Origin: Undibacterium umbellatum
Lineage (GTDB): Bacteria > Pseudomonadota > Gammaproteobacteria > Burkholderiales > Burkholderiaceae_D
Reading direction: 5' to 3'
DNA: 64,000 nucleotides
Assembly: GCF_014284125.1 (NCBI RefSeq)
Contig: NZ_JACOFX010000003.1
Coordinates: 1-64,000 of the forward strand
Every line of letters starts with the position of its first letter. Positions within the stretch are counted from its first letter, which is position 1. The notes under the pieces were generated by a model. That model saw only the letters and a program-made list of their open reading frames with translations. It was not told the DNA's origin and made no database searches. Positions 40,076 to 48,856 of this stretch are shown one piece after another. The translations under genes and the position numbers were made by a program.

Positions 40076-42448
40076 ATGATGAAGTATATTCGCGGTCTAT
40101 TCGCACTACTCTTAATTTTTGGCCTGACGGCTTGTGGCGGTGGCGGCGGTTCGCCAGGTTCCACCACGAATGTCAAGTTTTATACTACGGCCCCCGATAA
40201 AATCACGGTGGCTCCAGGTGCCAGCCAAACTTTTAGCATTGGTGGCGGTGTTCCTGGTTATCAGGCCAACAGCAGTACATCGGCTGCCACAGTCAGCATT
40301 ACTGGGCAAACCCTGACTATCACTGGCGGTGGTGGTGGTTCGTCGATTGTGACAGTAAAAGATTCTACTGGCGCGTCAGTCACCATCGATGTCACCGTTG
40401 GAACTGGTCTTGCCTTGTTTACAACGGCACCAGGTGATGTCATTGTTGGAGTCGGCGCTCAGTCATCTGAATTCACGATAGGTGGTGGTAGCGCTGTCTA
40501 TGCTGTAAGCAGCGGCAATTCTGCTATCGCTCAAGTAATTTCATCAGGCAATCGCTTTGCAATTGTCGGTGTTGCCGGTGGTAAAACAACGGTCTCTGTC
40601 AAGGACACCATAGGCGGTTCAGTCACTATTAATGTTACGGTAGGTTCTGCGGATCCCTTGTTCTCCAATGCTGCAGGTGATATTAACCTGGGTGTCGGTG
40701 CTGCCACAACTTATACAGTGGGTGGCGGTGCGGGTCCTTATACGGTAGGTAGCAGCAATGTTGCGGTTGCAACGGCCTCGATCTCAGGCACCAAACTGAC
40801 TATCACTGGCATTAGCGTAGGTACATCCAGTGTCGTGATTCGTGATGCAACAGTTGGTAATGTGACTATTAGAGTGACAGTTGGTTCGAATGCAGACTTG
40901 TTTACTTCAGCACCAGCTACTTTAACCGTAGGCATTGGAACTTCCAGCCCTACATTTACTATCGGTGGTGGCAGCCAGGTGTACACAGTCACTAGTGGCA
41001 ATACCCAGATAGCAGGTGTCGGTATTAACGGAAACAAATTCACGATCAATGGAGTTTCTGCCGGTAAGACGATAGTTACTGTAAAAGATAGTTTTGGGGC
41101 AGTAGTGCTGATTGATGTAACCATCGGTTCTGGAGCAGATTTCTATACAACTGCTCCACTGGATCTTACTCTGACTGCAAATGGTAGTGGCACTTATGTA
41201 CTGGGTGGCGGTAGTGCTCCTTACACGGCTACAAGTAGCAATACCTCGGTAGTTACTGCTTCAGCCTCAGGAAACAGTCTGACATTGACTGGTGTTGGTT
41301 CTGGTAAAGCAGTGGTGGTATTGCGGGACGCAGCAGGCAAGATCATTAACGTGAACGTAACTTTGGGTTCCGGTACGGTTAATGCGCTCTTTACAACAGC
41401 TCCAGCTGCTGTCACAGTCGCTGTAGGGTCCAGTCCTGCTTATCAAATTGGTGGCGGTACTGCGCCTTATTCGGTTAGCAGCAGTAATACTGCAATTGCA
41501 ACAGCAACTCTGACAGGTAGTACTTTCACGATTACGGCACTGGCGACAGGGACAGCCAATATTGTAGTTAAAGATGCGGCTGGCGTTCCTGTCACTATTG
41601 TAGTTAGTGTGGGCACTGGTGCAACAGTAGCTCTATATACCTCCGCACCAAATATTGTAACTATAGCCCCAGCGTCTGCCCCTACTTACATTATCGGTGG
41701 CGGTACGGCACCATATGCCGCGACGAGTAGCAATACTTCGGTTGCAACAGTCGCCGTAACAGGTAGCACGATGACGATTACTGGCGTGGCACCTGGTACA
41801 GCAACAGTCAGATTGGTCGATAGCGTGGGTGCTCCAGTCACAATTACTGTGAATGTAATATCCGGTACAAACTCGACTCTTTCCGTTGCTCCGTCGTCAA
41901 TCAGTGGATTTGTTGGTGACGCTGTGACTATTCGAGTTGACGGTGGTAGCGCTCCATATACGGCAACTTCCAGTATTCCAGGTAATGCGACTATTACGAG
42001 CGGTGCAACATTGACCGCAGCTGGGAACGTTACAGTGTTTCTTGCAAGGGTTGGTACTGCTAACATTGTTGTGACTGATGCACAGGGTACGGTTTCTAGC
42101 GTTGCAGTTACAGTAGCGGCACAAACATCTAATATGTTCCTGAGCCCAACAGTGTGGAATATTAATGAGACAAATAATGCGATTATCCCGCTGACAATCT
42201 CCGGTGGTAATGGACCATTCCAGGTATTCACCAATAACACCGTGTTGTCCAATGTTGCAGGAACTAGCCCTGATCCTTTGAATCCGCTGACATTTACGGG
42301 CCGTACTGTAAACGTAAGTTTGGGTACTCAAGGTACGCGTTGTGTGGCTGCTGATACCAATGTGACCATCACAGTCAAAGACAGCCTGAATATAACAACA
42401 ACCAGTGTTATGACCATTAAAGACTTGAATGGTGGTGCTGGCTGTTAA
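40076..42448 (+). CDS. Lipoprotein with nine Ig-like tandem repeats
   Basis: The 790-residue product has a lipoprotein signal with lipobox LTAC (cysteine 20) followed by a GGGGGS linker. About nine repeats of 78-85 residues follow, most with the pattern LFTTAP...IGGG.APY...SSNT...G...ITG...G.A.I.VKD..G..VTI.VTVG, resembling bacterial Ig-like (BIG/BID) beta sandwiches. Repeats 1-7 are close to each other; 8 and 9 diverge, and the last carries two cysteines that could bond (TRCVAAD and the terminal AGC). It is low in charge and Thr/Ser/Val/Gly-rich, so it is probably a surface or periplasmic fibre or adhesin. It lies between pilQ and aroKB on the same strand. I know of no function. Confidence 0.85.
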   Translation: MMKYIRGLFALLLIFGLTACGGGGGSPGSTTNVKFYTTAPDKITVAPGASQTFSIGGGVPGYQANSSTSAATVSITGQTLTITGGGGGSSIVTVKDSTGASVTIDVTVGTGLALFTTAPGDVIVGVGAQSSEFTIGGGSAVYAVSSGNSAIAQVISSGNRFAIVGVAGGKTTVSVKDTIGGSVTINVTVGSADPLFSNAAGDINLGVGAATTYTVGGGAGPYTVGSSNVAVATASISGTKLTITGISVGTSSVVIRDATVGNVTIRVTVGSNADLFTSAPATLTVGIGTSSPTFTIGGGSQVYTVTSGNTQIAGVGINGNKFTINGVSAGKTIVTVKDSFGAVVLIDVTIGSGADFYTTAPLDLTLTANGSGTYVLGGGSAPYTATSSNTSVVTASASGNSLTLTGVGSGKAVVVLRDAAGKIINVNVTLGSGTVNALFTTAPAAVTVAVGSSPAYQIGGGTAPYSVSSSNTAIATATLTGSTFTITALATGTANIVVKDAAGVPVTIVVSVGTGATVALYTSAPNIVTIAPASAPTYIIGGGTAPYAATSSNTSVATVAVTGSTMTITGVAPGTATVRLVDSVGAPVTITVNVISGTNSTLSVAPSSISGFVGDAVTIRVDGGSAPYTATSSIPGNATITSGATLTAAGNVTVFLARVGTANIVVTDAQGTVSSVAVTVAAQTSNMFLSPTVWNINETNNAIIPLTISGGNGPFQVFTNNTVLSNVAGTSPDPLNPLTFTGRTVNVSLGTQGTRCVAADTNVTITVKDSLNITTTSVMTIKDLNGGAGC

Positions 42449-42522
42449 TATGGCTCGACAGGTTTGCCTGAAGCGGAAAATTTCTACACAATAGCTGTTT
42501 ATTTGCTTCGAACCTTTATATT

Positions 42523-42545
42523 CCCCAGAGCCTCAAACTCTGGGG
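42523..42545 (+). promoter_or_regulatory. Hairpin before aroKB
   Basis: CCCCAGAG (42523-42530) pairs with CTCTGGGG (42538-42545). It lacks a U-run, so a processing or stabilising role for the mRNA is more likely than efficient termination. Confidence 0.4.
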
Positions 42546-42579
42546 AGTTCAGCAAAAGTCTTAAGCCAGGTAAACAGTT

Positions 42580-44244
42580 TTGAAGAATATTTTTCTCGTA
42601 GGCCTGATGGGCTCCGGCAAAACCACGGTTGGGCGGGCCCTGGCAAAAAAACTCAATAAACGTTTTATTGATACTGATCACGAAATTGAGGCACGTACAG
42701 GTGTCTCGATTCCCGTGATTTTTGAGATTGAAGGTGAGGCTAGTTTTCGACAGCGTGAAGCGGATGTGATCCGTGATCTGACTGAACAAGAAAATATAGT
42801 CCTGGCTACAGGTGGTGGTGCCGTGTTGAATGCAGATAGCAGGAAGTATTTGCATGAACGCGGCATTGTCATTTATTTGCGTGCAGGTATAAACAGCATC
42901 TTGCAGCGCACCCGCCACGACAAGAACAGACCTCTTTTGCGCACTGCAGACCCGCGCAAAAAACTCGAAGAGCTGGAATCCCAGCGAGCCCCCCTCTACC
43001 AGGAAGTTGCCCATGTCAGTATTGAAACTGGCAGGCCCAACGTACAGTTTCTGGTGCAATCCGTACTGGAAAAATTAGCTCAGGAAAAATTACTCGACAT
43101 TCCTGAAGCCTTACTTAGCCATAGCAAAACAAATATGTCAGACCAAAGCACTGCCAGCACCACGACACTCCTGAATGTGGACCTGGGTGAACGCAGCTAC
43201 CCCATTGCCATAGGCACTTCCCTGTTATCCGACAGCCAGTTTTTGCAGTCGAAGATCAAGGGCAAGAAAACCGTCATCGTCACCAATACAGTTGTTGCCC
43301 CCCTTTATCTTGCCGCACTGGAAGCAGCCTTGCGCGCCGCTGGCAAGGAAGTGCTGTCCGTCGTTTTGCCCGATGGTGAAGAGCAAAAAAACTGGACCAG
43401 CCTGATGCTGATTTTTGATGCCCTGCTTGAACATAAATGCGATAGAAAAATTACCTTGCTGGCCTTGGGTGGCGGTGTCATTGGTGACATGACAGGCTTT
43501 GCCGCCTCTGCTTACATGCGCGGCGTCCCTTTCGTACAAATCCCGACCACCTTGTTGTCACAAGTCGATTCATCCGTCGGCGGCAAGACCGGTATCAATC
43601 ACCCTTTGGGCAAGAACATGATAGGGGCGTTTTATCAGCCCGAAGCAGTGATCGCCGATATCGACAGCCTGCAAAGCCTTCCTGACAATGAACTCTCCGC
43701 TGGCCTGGCCGAAGTCATCAAGCATGGTGCGATCATTGATCCCGTGTTCTTTGACTGGATAGAGGCAAACATGGCGGCCCTGCGCGCCAAAGACCCCAAG
43801 GCCCTGACGCATGCGATTTTGCGCTCCTGCGAAATCAAGGCAGATATCGTGCGCCAGGATGAGCGTGAAGGTGGTTTACGTGCCATCCTGAATTTTGGTC
43901 ATACATTTGGACACGCCATAGAATCTGGCCTGGGTTATGGCAAATGGCTGCATGGCGAAGCGGTAGGCTGTGGCATGGTCATGGCTGCTGATTTATCGTG
44001 TCGCCTGGGCTATATTGATTACGTGACCAAGACCCGTATCAAACAAGTGGTAGAGGCTGCAGGATTGCCAGGCGTGGCTCCTGATCTTGGTGAAGAGCGC
44101 TGGCTGGAATTGATGGAAGTCGACAAGAAAAATGAAGGCGGTAAAATCAAGTTCATCCTGTTGAAACCTTTGGGGCAGGCGCATATCACTACGGTGCCCC
44201 AAGAGACTTTGCTGGCAACCCTGCGTAGCTGCATCATCAACTAA
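42580..44244 (+). CDS. aroKB: Fused shikimate kinase / 3-dehydroquinate synthase
   Basis: One uninterrupted 554-residue frame holds two shikimate-pathway enzymes. Residues 1-170 are shikimate kinase: P-loop [12 protein letters not shown] (8-19), DTD (31-33), GGGA (78-81) and the LID region RNRPLL. Residues 190-554 are dehydroquinate synthase: [39 protein letters not shown], the metal ligands in GLAEVIKHG and HTFGHAIE, and a final HGEAVG. These genes are normally separate neighbours. Met186 (43135) could be an internal aroB start, but no ribosome binding site precedes it. The start codon is TTG. Confidence 0.88.
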   Translation: MKNIFLVGLMGSGKTTVGRALAKKLNKRFIDTDHEIEARTGVSIPVIFEIEGEASFRQREADVIRDLTEQENIVLATGGGAVLNADSRKYLHERGIVIYLRAGINSILQRTRHDKNRPLLRTADPRKKLEELESQRAPLYQEVAHVSIETGRPNVQFLVQSVLEKLAQEKLLDIPEALLSHSKTNMSDQSTASTTTLLNVDLGERSYPIAIGTSLLSDSQFLQSKIKGKKTVIVTNTVVAPLYLAALEAALRAAGKEVLSVVLPDGEEQKNWTSLMLIFDALLEHKCDRKITLLALGGGVIGDMTGFAASAYMRGVPFVQIPTTLLSQVDSSVGGKTGINHPLGKNMIGAFYQPEAVIADIDSLQSLPDNELSAGLAEVIKHGAIIDPVFFDWIEANMAALRAKDPKALTHAILRSCEIKADIVRQDEREGGLRAILNFGHTFGHAIESGLGYGKWLHGEAVGCGMVMAADLSCRLGYIDYVTKTRIKQVVEAAGLPGVAPDLGEERWLELMEVDKKNEGGKIKFILLKPLGQAHITTVPQETLLATLRSCIIN

Positions 44245-44249
44245 CGACC

Positions 44250-45395
44250 ATGTTCACCGACGCCCACCTCGCTCCCTATGCTGCACAATCAGCCAACACG
44301 CGAGGGAGGCGTTATACTGAAGAGTCATCGCCCTCGCGCAGCGAATACCAGCGCGACCGTGACCGTATCATCCACAGCACTGCCTTTCGCCGTCTTGAAT
44401 ACAAGACCCAGGTTTTCGTCAATCACGAAGGCGACCTGTTTCGCAACCGCCTGACACACAGCCTTGAAGTAGCACAGATAGGCCGTTCAATTGCCCGCAA
44501 CCTGCGTCTGAATGAAGACCTGGTTGAGGCGATCTCACTGGCACATGATCTCGGCCATACCCCTTTCGGCCATGCCGGCCAGGATGCCCTGAATACCTGC
44601 ATGAAGCCCTTTGGCGGCTTTGAACATAATCTGCAAAGCCTCCGTGTGGTCGATGAACTGGAAGAGCGCTATGGTGCTTTTGATGGGCTTAACCTCACCT
44701 ACGAAACCCGGGAAGGCATACTCAAACATTGTTCCATCACGAATGCCAGAATGCTGGGTGATGTCGGGCAGCGATTTATCGATAAACAACGTCCAACGCT
44801 GGAAGCTCAAGTCACCAACCTGGCAGATTCCATCGCCTACAATAATCATGATATTGATGATGGCCTGCGTTCCGGTTTGCTGCTTGAGTCGCAATTGCTG
44901 GAAGTCGATATTTATGCCCGTCATCGCGCGGTTGTTGACGCTACTTATCCAGGTATCAGCGGTCGTCGTGGCATCGCTGAAACCATACGCCGCATGATCA
45001 ATACCCTGATCGTCGATTTGATACAAACATCGGCAAATAACATCCAGAATTGTGCCCCCACATCAGTGGACGAAGTACGCCGCATGGAAAGAATGATCGC
45101 CTTTTCAGATGCCATGTTTCAAGAGGCACAAACCCTCAAGCAATTTCTGTTTGAAAACCTGTACCGCCATTATCAGGTTAACCGTATGACCTTCAAAGCC
45201 AGGCGCACCATCACTGAATTATTTGATGCCCTGCATGCAGAACCGAACCTGTTGCCTGCTGATTATCAAGTCCGCAAATCTGATAGCGAAGCGCAGCAAT
45301 TGCAAGCCAGGAAAATTGCCGATTACATCGCAGGCATGACAGACCGCTATGCCATGCGTGAGCACAGGCGTCTGTACATGGTGGACGAGATTTAG
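44250..45395 (+). CDS. dgt: Deoxyguanosinetriphosphate triphosphohydrolase-like protein
   Basis: The 381-residue HD-domain phosphohydrolase cleaves dNTPs to nucleoside and triphosphate. It has [20 protein letters not shown] with the first metal histidine, [14 protein letters not shown] with the HD pair, and [16 protein letters not shown] with the last aspartate. It belongs to the short type-2 Dgt group. It starts 5 nt after aroKB, the usual place in Betaproteobacteria. Confidence 0.94.
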   Translation: MFTDAHLAPYAAQSANTRGRRYTEESSPSRSEYQRDRDRIIHSTAFRRLEYKTQVFVNHEGDLFRNRLTHSLEVAQIGRSIARNLRLNEDLVEAISLAHDLGHTPFGHAGQDALNTCMKPFGGFEHNLQSLRVVDELEERYGAFDGLNLTYETREGILKHCSITNARMLGDVGQRFIDKQRPTLEAQVTNLADSIAYNNHDIDDGLRSGLLLESQLLEVDIYARHRAVVDATYPGISGRRGIAETIRRMINTLIVDLIQTSANNIQNCAPTSVDEVRRMERMIAFSDAMFQEAQTLKQFLFENLYRHYQVNRMTFKARRTITELFDALHAEPNLLPADYQVRKSDSEAQQLQARKIADYIAGMTDRYAMREHRRLYMVDEI

Positions 45396-45484
45396 CTTCA
45401 TCACCAAAGCCGTTTCTCACTAAAACATAATACTGGGTAAACTTCTTAGCTGAGTCATGGATTCACATAATTTGTACATTCAAA

Positions 45485-45513
45485 TTGAGGATATACACTG
45501 AGTCTTGTATAGA
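45485..45513 (+). promoter_or_regulatory. Promoter of the DUF4197 gene
   Basis: TTGAGG (45485-45490) and TATAGA (45508-45513) are separated by 17 bp; AGGAGG follows at 45531, before the start codon. Confidence 0.65.
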
Positions 45514-45540
45514 ATAGCAACTCTTTAACAGGAGGAAACC

Positions 45541-46242
45541 ATGCCATCCATTTCTACTTTGTTCGCCCGCCTGCTGATGACCAGCAGCCTGGTTTTCGCT
45601 ACTGCGGCAGCGCATGCCATCTCTTTGGCTGATCTCAGCAATCAGGATGCAAGCAGCGGGTTAAAAGCTGCCCTCGACAAAGGTTCTGCTGCAGCGGTCA
45701 GCAAGCTTGGTGTCGATGGCGGTTTTTTAAATAATGACAAAGTTAAAATCCAATTGCCGTCAATACTGGAAAAAGCACGCCCAATTTTACAGATGACAGG
45801 CAAAGGCCAGCAACTTGATGAATTGGTGGTGTCCATGAACCGTGCCGCAGAAGCTGCCGTGCCGATGGCCAAACCTTTGCTGGTGAATGCCGTCAAATCC
45901 ATGAGCCTGACCGATGCAAAGAATATTCTGACAGGCGGCGAAACCTCGGTGACAGATTTTTTCAAACAAAAAACAGCAACACCCCTCAGTGCAAAATTCT
46001 TGCCCATGGTCAAAGCAGTGACTGACAAGGCGGGTTTGTCGGCTAAATATAATGGCATCATGGGACAAGCGCAGAAATTTGGTGCAGTGTCGCAGCAAGA
46101 AGCAACAGTTGAAGGTTATGTCACTCAAAAAGCCATGGATGCCTTGTTTTTGATGATAGCAGAAGAAGAAAAAGCGATCCGCCAAGACCCATTAGGTGCT
46201 GGCAGCAAGGCTATCAGTAAAGTCTTTAGCTTGTTGAAGTAA
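45541..46242 (+). CDS. Exported DUF4197 family protein
   Basis: The 233-residue product has a signal peptide (cleavage after AHA, about residue 26). The mature helical protein has the DUF4197 pattern: GLKAALDKGSAAAVSKLG near the start, LPSILEKARPILQMTGKGQQLDELVVSMNRAAEAAVP in the middle, and QKAMDALFLMIAEEEKAIRQDP near the end. The function is unknown. It stands alone behind its own promoter with a strong Shine-Dalgarno. Confidence 0.85.
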   Translation: MPSISTLFARLLMTSSLVFATAAAHAISLADLSNQDASSGLKAALDKGSAAAVSKLGVDGGFLNNDKVKIQLPSILEKARPILQMTGKGQQLDELVVSMNRAAEAAVPMAKPLLVNAVKSMSLTDAKNILTGGETSVTDFFKQKTATPLSAKFLPMVKAVTDKAGLSAKYNGIMGQAQKFGAVSQQEATVEGYVTQKAMDALFLMIAEEEKAIRQDPLGAGSKAISKVFSLLK

Positions 46243-46663
46243 GTGAATCAGCAATGGCAAGGCAAGAATTTGCCTTGCCATTAAGATGGAGATTGATTGC
46301 CGCAGTTTGAAAATCTTTCGCTCTCACAAAATTTTGCAGCTTTTTTGCACAGGTTTTGTCACATTCTTTCCTGTCAGCCATAGATGCGATGAATTTCTTT
46401 CATCGCAAGCTTGAAAGAGTTTCCTTTGGCCATAATTCCTACCCATTTTTTCTATTCTGGAAATTGGGCAGGTGCTCTAGAAGCCTTGCTGTATAAGGCT
46501 TTGTGCTTCCCAGGAATTTCCTTGGACCTTTCCTGCACCTCGACGTGCGTAGTATTACTTAAGTAGAACGGAGTCCGAGAATATTTCCGTTTCCTGCTAA
46601 TTTATGCGGGTAATTCATGAATTTATTTTTTTGAAGTACTCACATAAAAATCAGGAGACCAAG
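46243..46663 (+). promoter_or_regulatory. Upstream region of livK with two perfect hairpins
   Basis: No gene is seen in these 421 bp. AATGGCAAGGCAA/TTGCCTTGCCATT (46253-46265, 46270-46282) follows the DUF4197 gene and is a likely terminator stem, although it lacks a T-run. TGCGATGAA/TTCATCGCA (46385-46393, 46399-46407) is a second hairpin or a dyad operator. The livK promoter could not be fixed. AGGAGA at 46653 is the ribosome binding site. Confidence 0.45.
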
Positions 46664-47821
46664 ATGTCATACAAAGTCAAAACCCTAGTCGCATCCATCG
46701 TTCTGGGCCTGGCCGCTGCCAGCAATGCAGCAGAGCCTATCAAGATCGGTGTTGCCGGTCCTTTCACTGGTGGTTCCGCACCCATGGGTGTGTCCATGCG
46801 TGACGGCGTCAAACTTGCCGTTAGTGAAATCAACGCCAAAGGCGGTGTGCTGGGAAGACAGTTGCAATTGGTCGAGCGTGATGATGAAGCAAAAAATGAA
46901 CGCGGTGTGCAAGTAGCACAAGAGCTCATCAACAAAGAAAAAGTGGTCGCTACCGTCGGCTATATCAATACTGGCGTAGCGCTGGCATCCCAGCGTTTTT
47001 ATCAGGAAGCAAAAATCCCTGTCTTGAACAATGTCGCTACAGGCAGCGTGGTGACCAAGCAATTTTTGGCACCTGAGCACAAGGATAATTACATTTTCCG
47101 CACGGCAGCCAATGACACCATACAGTCAGCCATGATTGTTGATGAGGCCGTCGTCAAAAACAAATTCACCAAAGTCGCCATCTTGGCTGACTCAACCAAT
47201 TATGGCCAGCTGGGTCGTGAAGACCTGGAGAAAACCCTCAGTGCCAGAGGCATCAAACCAGTTGCAGTAGAAAAATTCAATGTCAAGGATGTCGATATGA
47301 CAGCCCAGTTATTGAAAGCCAAGCAGGGTGGTGCGCAAGCCATCCTGACCTATGGCATAGGCCCTGAGCTGGCGCAAATCGCCAACGGCATGGAAAAGCT
47401 TGGCTGGAAAGTACCAATGATAGGAAGCTGGACTTTGTCCATGGGTAACTTCCTCGACAATGCTGGTAAAAATGGTGATGGTGCCATGATGCCGCAAACC
47501 TTTATCCAGGACCCGAATACGCCCAAGCGCAAGGCTTTCATCGAAGCCTATCAAAAGGCTTACAAGGTCGAGCGCATGCCTTCTGCCGTTTCTGCTGCAC
47601 AAGGCTATGACTCCATCTATCTGCTGGCTGCTGCTATCAAACAGGCGGGTAGTACAGATGGTGTCAAAGTGCGCGAAGCATTGGAAAATCTGAATGAAAA
47701 AGTGGAAGGCGTGATCACCACCTATAACAAACCTTTCACGCATGACGATCATGAAGCGATCAAAGCTGGCATGCCTGTCATGGGCCTTGCCAAAGCTGGG
47801 CAGATCGTCCAGGTGAAATAA
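46664..47821 (+). CDS. livK: Branched-chain amino acid ABC transporter, substrate-binding protein
   Basis: The 385-residue periplasmic protein has a signal peptide (cleavage after SNAA, about residue 22). It is a type-I periplasmic binding fold with IKIGVAGPFTGGSAPMGVSMRDGVKLAVSEINAKGG, characteristic of Leu/Ile/Val-binding proteins. The exact ligand (amino acid, amide or urea) cannot be read. The start at 46664 gives a proper signal sequence; the ORF open to 46604 is excluded. Confidence 0.92.
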   Translation: MSYKVKTLVASIVLGLAAASNAAEPIKIGVAGPFTGGSAPMGVSMRDGVKLAVSEINAKGGVLGRQLQLVERDDEAKNERGVQVAQELINKEKVVATVGYINTGVALASQRFYQEAKIPVLNNVATGSVVTKQFLAPEHKDNYIFRTAANDTIQSAMIVDEAVVKNKFTKVAILADSTNYGQLGREDLEKTLSARGIKPVAVEKFNVKDVDMTAQLLKAKQGGAQAILTYGIGPELAQIANGMEKLGWKVPMIGSWTLSMGNFLDNAGKNGDGAMMPQTFIQDPNTPKRKAFIEAYQKAYKVERMPSAVSAAQGYDSIYLLAAAIKQAGSTDGVKVREALENLNEKVEGVITTYNKPFTHDDHEAIKAGMPVMGLAKAGQIVQVK

Positions 47822-47900
47822 GGGCTGGGCGTAACACCTGCCCTTAGCTCAGCCGCCTGCGCGGCGCTTGGTTTGTTATTCAGACAGACAGCCGTCATCA

Positions 47901-47925
47901 GGCTCTCCAACAATTTTGGAGAGCC
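47901..47925 (+). promoter_or_regulatory. Intercistronic hairpin between livK and livH
   Basis: GGCTCTCCAA (47901-47910) pairs with TTGGAGAGCC (47916-47925) around CAATT. With no U-run it probably protects the upstream livK mRNA, giving more binding protein than membrane subunits. Confidence 0.55.
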
Positions 47926-47956
47926 TTGGCAGGCTGCATTCCACGGGTGAATCAAA

Positions 47957-48847
47957 ATGGAAATATTACTTCAGCTCGTCTTCAGCGGCATCGCCCTGGG
48001 GATGATTTATGCTGTCATCGCGTTCGGCTATCAACTCACGTTTGCAACTTCAGGTACCCTCAACTTCGGTCAGGGCGAGGCGTTGATGCTGGGTGCACTG
48101 GTCGGCCTAAGTGTGGTCGGCAATGTGCACGGTGGCCCCTACATGAATTATTGGGTGATGATACCGATAGTCTTGCTCTTCGGTGGCTTGCAAGGCATGG
48201 TGGTGGAATGGATAGGTGTACGGCCTGCCATCAAGATCAAATCAGAATTTGGCTGGATCATGTCCACCATTGCACTTGCCATCATCTTCAAAAACGTTGC
48301 AGAAAATATCTGGGGCAAGGATGATCTGACCTTCCCATCTCCTTTGTCCGCTGCACCATTTCAGGTGCTTGGCGCAAATGTGCAAGCCATGCAAGTCGTG
48401 GTTGTTCTAGGCGCACTGGCGATGATGCTGGCAGTAGAATTTTTCAACCGCAAATCGATTTATGGCAAGGCTGTGGTGGCAACCTCCAATGACAGGGATG
48501 CAGCTGGACTGATGGGTATCAATACCAGCATGGTGATTACCTTCTCTTATGCGCTGTCATCTGCTACCGCTGCCTTCGCTGGCGTGTTGGTGGCACCCTT
48601 GACGCTGACCGGCGCGACCATGGGTTCTGCACTGGGTTTAAAAGCCTTTGCCGTCGCCATTATCGGTGGTCTGACGTCTGGCGTAGGTGCCATTGTTGGT
48701 GGCCTGATTTTGGGGATTGCTGAAACACTTACAGGTTTCTATATTTCCACCGGCTACAAGGAAGTACCAGGCCTGGTCTTGCTGCTGCTGGTACTGGCCG
48801 TCAAACCTGCCGGTTTGTTTGGCAAAGCTGCCATCAAGAAAGTGTGA
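47957..48847 (+). CDS. livH: Branched-chain amino acid ABC transporter permease LivH
   Basis: The 296-residue inner-membrane permease has about eight helices and the family start LVFSGIALGMIYAVIAFGYQLTFATSGTLNFGQGE, plus the conserved GLKAFAVAIIGGLTSGVGAIVGG loop. It pairs with the LivM half of the next gene, 9 nt downstream. Confidence 0.94.
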   Translation: MEILLQLVFSGIALGMIYAVIAFGYQLTFATSGTLNFGQGEALMLGALVGLSVVGNVHGGPYMNYWVMIPIVLLFGGLQGMVVEWIGVRPAIKIKSEFGWIMSTIALAIIFKNVAENIWGKDDLTFPSPLSAAPFQVLGANVQAMQVVVVLGALAMMLAVEFFNRKSIYGKAVVATSNDRDAAGLMGINTSMVITFSYALSSATAAFAGVLVAPLTLTGATMGSALGLKAFAVAIIGGLTSGVGAIVGGLILGIAETLTGFYISTGYKEVPGLVLLLLVLAVKPAGLFGKAAIKKV

Positions 48848-48856
48848 GGTCCAGAT

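Noticed and set aside
41686..42252. Minus-strand frame opposite the Ig-like lipoprotein
   Set aside because: It is a mirror of the repetitive Val/Thr/Gly codons of the real gene; the plus-strand frame has a signal peptide, lipobox and continuous repeats.
40076..42448. CRISPR-like or tandem DNA repeat array
   Set aside because: Repetition is at protein level with about 240-bp units and diverged DNA; there is no short identical repeat with spacers.
43135..44244. Separate aroB gene starting at the internal ATG
   Set aside because: No Shine-Dalgarno precedes this ATG and no stop separates it from aroK, so the fusion is the simpler reading; internal initiation remains possible.
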